From an uncultured Bacteroides sp. (GTDB lineage Bacteria; Bacteroidota; Bacteroidia; Bacteroidales; Bacteroidaceae): a stretch of 64,000 nucleotides of DNA. A program made the position numbers and the translations under genes. The notes under the pieces were generated by a model that was not told where the DNA came from, did no database searches, and worked only from the letters and a program-made list of their open reading frames with translations. The DNA is taken from the NCBI GenBank assembly GCA_905201685.1, contig CAJKOW010000001.1, positions 1 through 64,000 of the forward strand, written 5' to 3'. Below are positions 58,477 to 64,000 of this stretch, in pieces (positions within the stretch are counted from its first letter, which is position 1; each line of letters begins with the position of its first letter).

Positions 58477-61401
58477 CTAATTTATGGAGTTATCAGAGAT
58501 TAAATGCAGCTCACATTCCACGGGCTGACCATGTTGGCAGAAGACAGTAAGTAGGGTATTTCCTTCCTGATGTTTCACAGAGAGTTTTTCGTTCTTGCAA
58601 CTCAAGTTCCAAACACCCTTCAACAGAATCTGTTTAACTATAACCCGACTTGGTTCCTTCGTTGTATAAGTCTTAGTACTTATATTCAGGTTAGGATCAC
58701 ACACACTGATTCGGATACCTTCATTTACACGCCTATACATTGTCATCGTCTCTGCCGGTAAACGTAAAAGCAACTCGTCATCCGACAAGCTGACGGAATC
58801 GAACGCTGCGTAGGCGGTAATTCCAGTCTGCGCATCGCGCACAGCATGAACCGTATTATTACACAAAAGTACGGTATAAGTATTCTGCGCAGATTTATTC
58901 TTCAAATCCTGCTCATCCGGTTGTATCCAGATCATATACTCATAGCTTTCACCCTGAGGAGACTTGCCATGATCAATCCAGGCCGAAGCAAACTCTCCAT
59001 GAGTCACTTCTTTCGTTTTTTCATGACGCGACTCCTGTCTGGCTATCTGTGCTCTGACTTTTCCATGTTTCACAAAGTAATAGTTTCCATAAGCATCCTG
59101 CAGGCAAAGCGGATTCAAGGCATCTCCCTGCATTTCCAATGAACTCCCGACTTCTGTCATCTCATTATTTCCTAACCGGATGCTCATACCGTTGCGGAAT
59201 GCACTTTGAAACAGTGTCGTTTCTGTCGGATAATCCTTATTGCTGTTACGAATGCCCGTTCCGAGGCATATCAACCTGTCGTTAAAACAAAAGACTGACT
59301 TACGGGCTACGAAATCGGGTGTAAAATTCCGATAGTTCCTTTCCATCAGCTTCATGGCAAACATGCCGTTCGTACCTTCCAGCGAAGAACTTCCTGAAAA
59401 ATTCTCTTTGGAATGCGCCATCATGGTTCCCTTCAACGGGTTTTCCAACAAGTCGAATGGCAAATGAATCGTAGTGGTGCCCGGTAAGCGGTTCCAATCC
59501 CAGCCATTCTCCTCATATCCGCTCAACCGCCGCGAAGGCTGCCCCATAATCTGAACCGATCCGTAACTCTGATACCGTCCGTATCTGTTGTCGTTCTTAT
59601 ATATTTCCGATCCCCATACATCCGTATTATATCCCTTCAAAGTGACCATCCAGTCCTTACGCCTGAAAATACCGGCCGAACCGTAATTATATACCCAAAA
59701 GCCTTCAGGAGCTTTGGCCGGCCTGATGCCCTGCTCTTTGAAATAGTGTGCTTCAGGCGTATCTTTTTCACAAAGCCGAAGATAATCGGCAGCCAAATGA
59801 TGATCGAACTCACGGCCTTCGCCGGACAAATCGCCTGAAAGAGCCAGATAAGCAAAAGCCGCAACATCTTCCTCGGCCATTGAAAAGCCGAAAGGATGAC
59901 GCCCACTGAGACCTATTCCCCATTCATACTTGTTACTATAATTGCGCATGGCTATAAAAGCCGATTTTAAAACCTGCCGGGCATCAACCGTCAGTTCGTA
60001 GTCCGTATGAGTGGTGAGCGAAACAAACTGTCCAACCGTCGCCAGTACTCCCGTTGTATAGGCCGGATAAAAACCACCATGATGAAAAGTCGTTCCATCC
60101 ACCTTGATACCGCCTATGGTTCCCGGCGTATATTGCAACGATGTAGACAGCCAACGCGAGAGTCCTTTCAATGCCCGTACCCGCTCTCTTTCATCTACAA
60201 ACATCAAAGCTGACACGATTTTAGGCATCAGCAAGGTATGCCAGCTGTCCAGCAGTTCATCCCGTCCGTACTGGCAAGGCTTACGCGTTTCCTGCAAAGC
60301 AGACCAAAACACTAAGGCTGAAAGAATCTGGTCCCTGTCCCGATTCTTCCAAATAGCCTCCCGCATCAGCCATGCTGTTTTATAAATATCGCGAACCTGA
60401 TATCCATAATGATGGTTAGTCCCCATGCCGCTTCCATAAGCAAAGCCCTGATCAATAGCATATTTCCAAACCAGAAAATAATACTCAGCAGCCTGAGAAG
60501 AACCATTATAATACGCATCATAAGCAAAGCCAGACAACATGGTTTCCAAGTCATTCCACGAAATCTCACCTTTTTCCCGATTCAACTCGTCGGGTGCAAC
60601 AAGCGGAGCCCCCACAAACCCCGAACCCGAAGGACGGATAGCAACCTGCCGAAATACAGAATATGCGTCAGAAACAGCTTTATCCATATCGCCTTTTGAA
60701 GAACAAAGCATTTCCGTCAATCTGGATTCTATCGTCTTAAGCTCTGTTTGCTCCTGCAAAGTCAATGCAGAAGATAAAGGAATATCATATTCATATTGTT
60801 CCCATTGCCAGACACGACACCAATGCCATAAGTCCCTAAAATCAAAAGAATTGTTGTAAGGCATCTGCATATCCGGAGTAGTCCGGTCATTGGTTTCAGT
60901 TTCAGGGAAGAGAAGGCGGTCTAAAAAGACACGTCCTTTCCGCTGAGGAGCAACTAACCTGCAGCCTGCAATATCCTTTCCTTCTTGACTGCCTGCCATA
61001 TGCTGAAAACCAATCCAGCAGGCACGCCAGCCGGAGGAAGCCAGCCGGAACCCGAACTGATAAACAATCTTATTATCCGAAGAAAGAAATTCGAAACGGA
61101 TAGAATCCTGTTGAGGAACTTCATTGTACATCCACAACGTAATGCCATATCGTTGTTTTACTTTTGACGTCAGTTCCAAAGGAGACTCTAACGGTATATA
61201 CAATGCCGAACCGGGTTTATAATTCCACTCCAGGCACTTTGTTCCTTCTTTATAATAAAGAGAAGTCAACGCCAAATTGCCATTCCCGTCACACCGGAAA
61301 CCAGCAGGTATTCCATCCTCAAATCCCATCACTTGTGCCGACAGATAACGAGCGACTGAGAATAACAACAAAAAACATAAGCATAATCTACGTATTATCA
61401 T
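58477..61401 (-). CDS. Chondroitinase ABC-like polysaccharide lyase (PL8)
   Basis: A 974-residue exported lyase (signal ends near ARYLSAQ). Domain order is that of the large chondroitin/dermatan lyases: N-terminal jelly roll (about residues 24-165), alpha-toroid catalytic domain (about 190-560), then beta-sandwiches. GTNHHYGYQVRDIYKTAWLM and DGTTFHHGGFYPAYTTG hold the catalytic His441 and Tyr448, with the same 7-residue spacing as His501/Tyr508 of the Proteus enzyme. MAHSKENFSGSSSLEGTNGM supplies the conserved Glu region. It probably attacks chondroitin, dermatan or hyaluronan-like chains by beta-elimination, producing the substrates for GH88. Confidence 0.9.
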   Translation of the reverse strand: MIIRRLCLCFLLLFSVARYLSAQVMGFEDGIPAGFRCDGNGNLALTSLYYKEGTKCLEWNYKPGSALYIPLESPLELTSKVKQRYGITLWMYNEVPQQDSIRFEFLSSDNKIVYQFGFRLASSGWRACWIGFQHMAGSQEGKDIAGCRLVAPQRKGRVFLDRLLFPETETNDRTTPDMQMPYNNSFDFRDLWHWCRVWQWEQYEYDIPLSSALTLQEQTELKTIESRLTEMLCSSKGDMDKAVSDAYSVFRQVAIRPSGSGFVGAPLVAPDELNREKGEISWNDLETMLSGFAYDAYYNGSSQAAEYYFLVWKYAIDQGFAYGSGMGTNHHYGYQVRDIYKTAWLMREAIWKNRDRDQILSALVFWSALQETRKPCQYGRDELLDSWHTLLMPKIVSALMFVDERERVRALKGLSRWLSTSLQYTPGTIGGIKVDGTTFHHGGFYPAYTTGVLATVGQFVSLTTHTDYELTVDARQVLKSAFIAMRNYSNKYEWGIGLSGRHPFGFSMAEEDVAAFAYLALSGDLSGEGREFDHHLAADYLRLCEKDTPEAHYFKEQGIRPAKAPEGFWVYNYGSAGIFRRKDWMVTLKGYNTDVWGSEIYKNDNRYGRYQSYGSVQIMGQPSRRLSGYEENGWDWNRLPGTTTIHLPFDLLENPLKGTMMAHSKENFSGSSSLEGTNGMFAMKLMERNYRNFTPDFVARKSVFCFNDRLICLGTGIRNSNKDYPTETTLFQSAFRNGMSIRLGNNEMTEVGSSLEMQGDALNPLCLQDAYGNYYFVKHGKVRAQIARQESRHEKTKEVTHGEFASAWIDHGKSPQGESYEYMIWIQPDEQDLKNKSAQNTYTVLLCNNTVHAVRDAQTGITAYAAFDSVSLSDDELLLRLPAETMTMYRRVNEGIRISVCDPNLNISTKTYTTKEPSRVIVKQILLKGVWNLSCKNEKLSVKHQEGNTLLTVFCQHGQPVECELHLISDNSIN

Positions 61402-61427
61402 AGTATCTTGATTTTAAATGATTCGAA

Positions 61428-62645
61428 TTATTTTTCCATATCCCGTTTCCGCTTCAAGGCTTCCAGAAAATAATAATCTGCATAAACCAACGGAACATCC
61501 ACTTCACTTCCATGCGGAATACTGCCGACCGAATGCATCAGTAAAAATCCTCCATTCATATCCAAAGGTGAGCGATATGCCGGAGATGATAAAGATTTCA
61601 GTATCAAATCGGCCGTTTTCCGATATTGCTCTTTACGAGTATAACCGCTCAGCTCATAAAGAGCCGAAGCAGTGATAGCCGCAGCAGAAACATCACGTGG
61701 TTCATGAGGGATGTTTATTGCATCATAATCCCAATAAGGAACCAAATCGTTCGGCATATTGGAATGAGTAAAAATGAAATCACACACTTTCTCGGCTTGT
61801 TTCAGATAAGCAGGATTCTGTGTATAACGATAACACATTGTATAGCCGTATATGGCCCATGCCTGTCCACGAGCCCATGCCGACTCGTCAGAGTATCCTT
61901 GAGCTGTACATCGGCTGCGTACTTCTCCTGTCTCTCCATCGTAATCGACTACATGAAATGAGCTTCCATCGCTGCGAAAATGATTTTGCAACGTTTTGTC
62001 TGCATGAGATACCGCTATACGGTAGTATGTCGAATCGCCAGACATGCGAGTAGCTTCGAACAACAATTCCAGATTCATCATATTGTCAATGATAACAGGA
62101 CATTTCCACCCCCTTTTCGCTTGCCAACCCGAATGCACATTCCACGACTGGATAACTCCTGCTGCAGGGCGAAAACGAGTCGACAAGGACTGTGCAGCTG
62201 AGACAATAATCGATTTATATTGTTCTTCCCCTCCTAACCGGATACCATTCAAATAACTGCAACCAATGATAAACCCTACATCGTGAGTCGACTTGTTATA
62301 TTGCACTTTTTCCAATAACGCAGTGTATCTCTCTGCCAGACTTTTCCAATGTTCGTCACCCGTCAATCCATAAAGATACCACAGACTGCCAGCATAAAAC
62401 CCTGCTGTCCAATCCCATCCGGCAGTTGAAGCATACACCATCGTCCCGTCAGACTTTATCGTACGAGGAATGTGATTCTCTCCTCTATCCGTCAGTTCAT
62501 TTAGTTGCATAGCATACTGTTCGGTTGCAAATATCACATTTTCTGCAACAAATCCAACAGGATGATTATCCGCGATACAACTTAGAATAATCCAGCACAG
62601 TATTCCAGTACACAATCCTATTTTTATTGGCTTTTTCATAGACAC
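61428..62645 (-). CDS. GH88 unsaturated glucuronyl hydrolase, lipoprotein
   Basis: A 405-residue intact GH88 enzyme with lipobox ILSC, so it is predicted to be lipid-anchored. Catalytic Asp motifs THDVGFIIG and VIIDNMMNLELL are present, with GYSDESAWARGQAWAIYGYT and the C-terminal GSEVDVPLVYADYYFLEALK. It is the normal counterpart of the rearranged GH88 at 42587-43849 and shows what that gene's N-terminus should look like. It ends 26 bp before the PL8 gene, so lyase and hydrolase are co-transcribed from the promoter at 62684. Confidence 0.95.
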   Translation of the reverse strand: MSMKKPIKIGLCTGILCWIILSCIADNHPVGFVAENVIFATEQYAMQLNELTDRGENHIPRTIKSDGTMVYASTAGWDWTAGFYAGSLWYLYGLTGDEHWKSLAERYTALLEKVQYNKSTHDVGFIIGCSYLNGIRLGGEEQYKSIIVSAAQSLSTRFRPAAGVIQSWNVHSGWQAKRGWKCPVIIDNMMNLELLFEATRMSGDSTYYRIAVSHADKTLQNHFRSDGSSFHVVDYDGETGEVRSRCTAQGYSDESAWARGQAWAIYGYTMCYRYTQNPAYLKQAEKVCDFIFTHSNMPNDLVPYWDYDAINIPHEPRDVSAAAITASALYELSGYTRKEQYRKTADLILKSLSSPAYRSPLDMNGGFLLMHSVGSIPHGSEVDVPLVYADYYFLEALKRKRDMEK

Positions 62646-62683
62646 ATAACTTTATATTTTTCAAACGGTCAACAAAGACATTA

Positions 62684-62691
62684 CAAATGTA
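62684..62691 (-). promoter_or_regulatory. Promoter -7 element of the GH88-PL8 operon
   Basis: TACATTTG on the minus strand matches TAnnTTTG 38 nt before the GH88 ATG. It faces away from the sensor promoter at 62850. Confidence 0.6.
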
Positions 62692-62849
62692 ACCAAAAAC
62701 ACATTATATGATGTAGCCTAATATTCATGATAAGGGAAAAAGCATACGTTATCTGATAAAATCGGAGAATGTACAAAAATGACAGGCAAAACGTATAAAA
62801 GAAGACCATTTTTACCTAGAAAAAACATCTCCTCTTTAATTAAAAAAAC

Positions 62850-62857
62850 TATCTTTG
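62850..62857 (+). promoter_or_regulatory. Promoter -7 element of the sensor gene
   Basis: TATCTTTG matches TAnnTTTG, 22 nt before the ATG at 62880. Confidence 0.65.
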
Positions 62858-62879
62858 CTTCTTATAAAACCGAAATACA

Positions 62880-64000
62880 ATGAAAAAAGAATTTCTGCTG
62901 ACCTTTTATCTTTTATTTCTATACCTTTTTCAGTGCTTTTCACAAAGCATACCTTTTCACCACCTGACAACCGACAATGGGCTATCACACAATTCTGTAG
63001 TATCCATCTATCAGGACGAACGCGATTTTATGTGGTTCGCAACAGCTAATGGACTCAGCCTATATAATGGAAAAGACTTCAAAATCTATCAAAAAGAGAA
63101 GGACAATCCTAACAGTATCCAGTACAACGACATTTATCAGATATTGGGTGACCGGAAAGGACACTTGTATATCCTAACAAATAGAGGAGCCTCAGAATAT
63201 GACATATCTGAAGATAAGTTCACCCATCTGACAACTCAAGACGTAGCTGCAGGATTCTTTACCGACTCCTTATACATAGCTACTTCTTACGAAATATTCA
63301 AATACAATGGTAGCAAACTTCGCCCCGTATATAAGTTAAACAATCAACGGAACATACGTCGGTTACTTGTATCCAACGATTCCATCTTCATCGGAACTAA
63401 TCGCGGACTTTATCTGCTTACCCCCTCCAAAGAATTGCAAACACTCATACCCAACGGACACATTAGTGACATCTTCAAAGACAGTAAAGGCTGTTATTGG
63501 GTGGCAGCACGTTCAGGTGAGGGTGCATTCCGCATACAAGGGAAACAGATAACCCATTTCGTACACGACCCCAATAATCCCGCCAGCATTAGTTCCAACT
63601 TCGTTCACCGTTTTTGCGAAGACCCGCAAGGAAATATCTGGATAGGCACCTTTAACGGTTTGGACAAATATAACCCAGTAAACGAACAGTTCCGACATTA
63701 TGAGAAACAACAGACTCCGAAAAGTCTGTCCTATTCATCTATCTGGAGTTTGTATTGCGACCGTCAAGGCAATATTTGGGTAGGAACCTATTTTGGAGGT
63801 GTGAACTACTTCAATCCCAAGCAACAAGTATTTCGCGAATATCAACCCTCTCCTATTGAAGAAGAAGGGTTAAGCTCTAGTATAGTTAGCCGTATTACCG
63901 AAGACAATCGAGGTAACCTTTGGATAGGAACAGAAGGAGGCGGAGTGAACTTCTACAACAAGCAGACACAAACATACAAATGGTATACACTTGAAAAGCC
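62880..64000 (+). CDS. Hybrid two-component-type sensor, N-terminal propeller part (3' end outside window)
   Basis: The ATG at 62880 opens a frame that stays open to the right edge (about 373 codons). A signal peptide (FLLTFYLLFLYLFQCFSQS) is followed by repeated propeller blades of the Reg_prop type: ITDN-like LTTDNGLSHNSVVSIYQDER with MWFATANGLSLYNG, and later WIGTFNGLDKYNP, WVGTYFGG and WIGTEGGGVNFYN. This is the periplasmic sensor half of Bacteroides hybrid two-component systems, which bind an oligosaccharide and switch on the adjacent locus. The kinase, receiver and AraC domains would lie beyond the window, so a one-domain propeller protein cannot be excluded. Confidence 0.88.
   Translation, partial: MKKEFLLTFYLLFLYLFQCFSQSIPFHHLTTDNGLSHNSVVSIYQDERDFMWFATANGLSLYNGKDFKIYQKEKDNPNSIQYNDIYQILGDRKGHLYILTNRGASEYDISEDKFTHLTTQDVAAGFFTDSLYIATSYEIFKYNGSKLRPVYKLNNQRNIRRLLVSNDSIFIGTNRGLYLLTPSKELQTLIPNGHISDIFKDSKGCYWVAARSGEGAFRIQGKQITHFVHDPNNPASISSNFVHRFCEDPQGNIWIGTFNGLDKYNPVNEQFRHYEKQQTPKSLSYSSIWSLYCDRQGNIWVGTYFGGVNYFNPKQQVFREYQPSPIEEEGLSSSIVSRITEDNRGNLWIGTEGGGVNFYNKQTQTYKWYTLEK

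Overview
The window looks like the chromosome of a gut Bacteroides or close relative. Evidence seen in the sequence: two SusC/SusD pairs with polysaccharide lyases, sulfatases and a hybrid two-component-type sensor; many Bacteroidetes lipoproteins; DUF4251/DUF4136-type proteins; and the Bacteroides -7 promoter word TAnnTTTG roughly 20-110 nt in front of many start codons. No tRNA, rRNA, CRISPR array, integrase or insertion-sequence transposase was recognised.

Layout. 1-1.1 kb: 3' end of pyruvate:ferredoxin oxidoreductase. 1.5-8.3 kb: an AraC-type regulator divergent from a complete RND efflux operon (adaptor, pump, outer-membrane channel). 8.4-12.8 kb: patatin-like lipase, C1/PepC-type peptidase and three envelope proteins. 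13.2-17.4 kb: etfB-etfA-acyl-CoA dehydrogenase, interrupted by a small four-helix-bundle (23S intervening-sequence type) gene set between inverted repeats. 17.6-23.2 kb: a second, diverged C1 peptidase lipoprotein, a TPR signalling-type protein, a methyltransferase and a GDE/GH133-like glucosidase. 23.2-30.7 kb: GNAT protein, CbpA/CbpM co-chaperone pair, threonine aldolase, groES-groEL, a 44-residue membrane protein and hisS.

32.0-39.4 kb is an AT-rich accessory island read on the minus strand. It holds a membrane-anchored TPR protein, a coiled-coil protein with a CoiA/DUF6035-like PD-(D/E)xK nuclease core and WG repeats, a WG/S1-like protein that reads as its frameshifted C-terminal continuation, a very acidic 121-residue protein, a small radical-SAM enzyme and a small protein with a four-cysteine knuckle. 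This is the best candidate in the window for an undescribed system.

39.6-64 kb is a polysaccharide utilisation locus for a sulfated, uronic-acid-containing polymer, probably a glycosaminoglycan-like substrate. It contains GH30, two S-type sulfatases, two GH88 unsaturated glucuronyl hydrolases, an alginate-lyase-fold lyase, a PL12 heparinase III-like lyase, a PL8 chondroitinase-like lyase, two SusCD transporters and a divergent sensor cut off by the window end. One GH88 gene and the alginate-lyase-like gene appear to be two halves of a former fusion gene, split by a 67-bp insertion bounded by a 30-bp direct repeat.

Across the window, intergenic gaps hold several arrays of 21-23-bp units. Each unit is itself a short hairpin; the arrays differ in sequence but share the same architecture.
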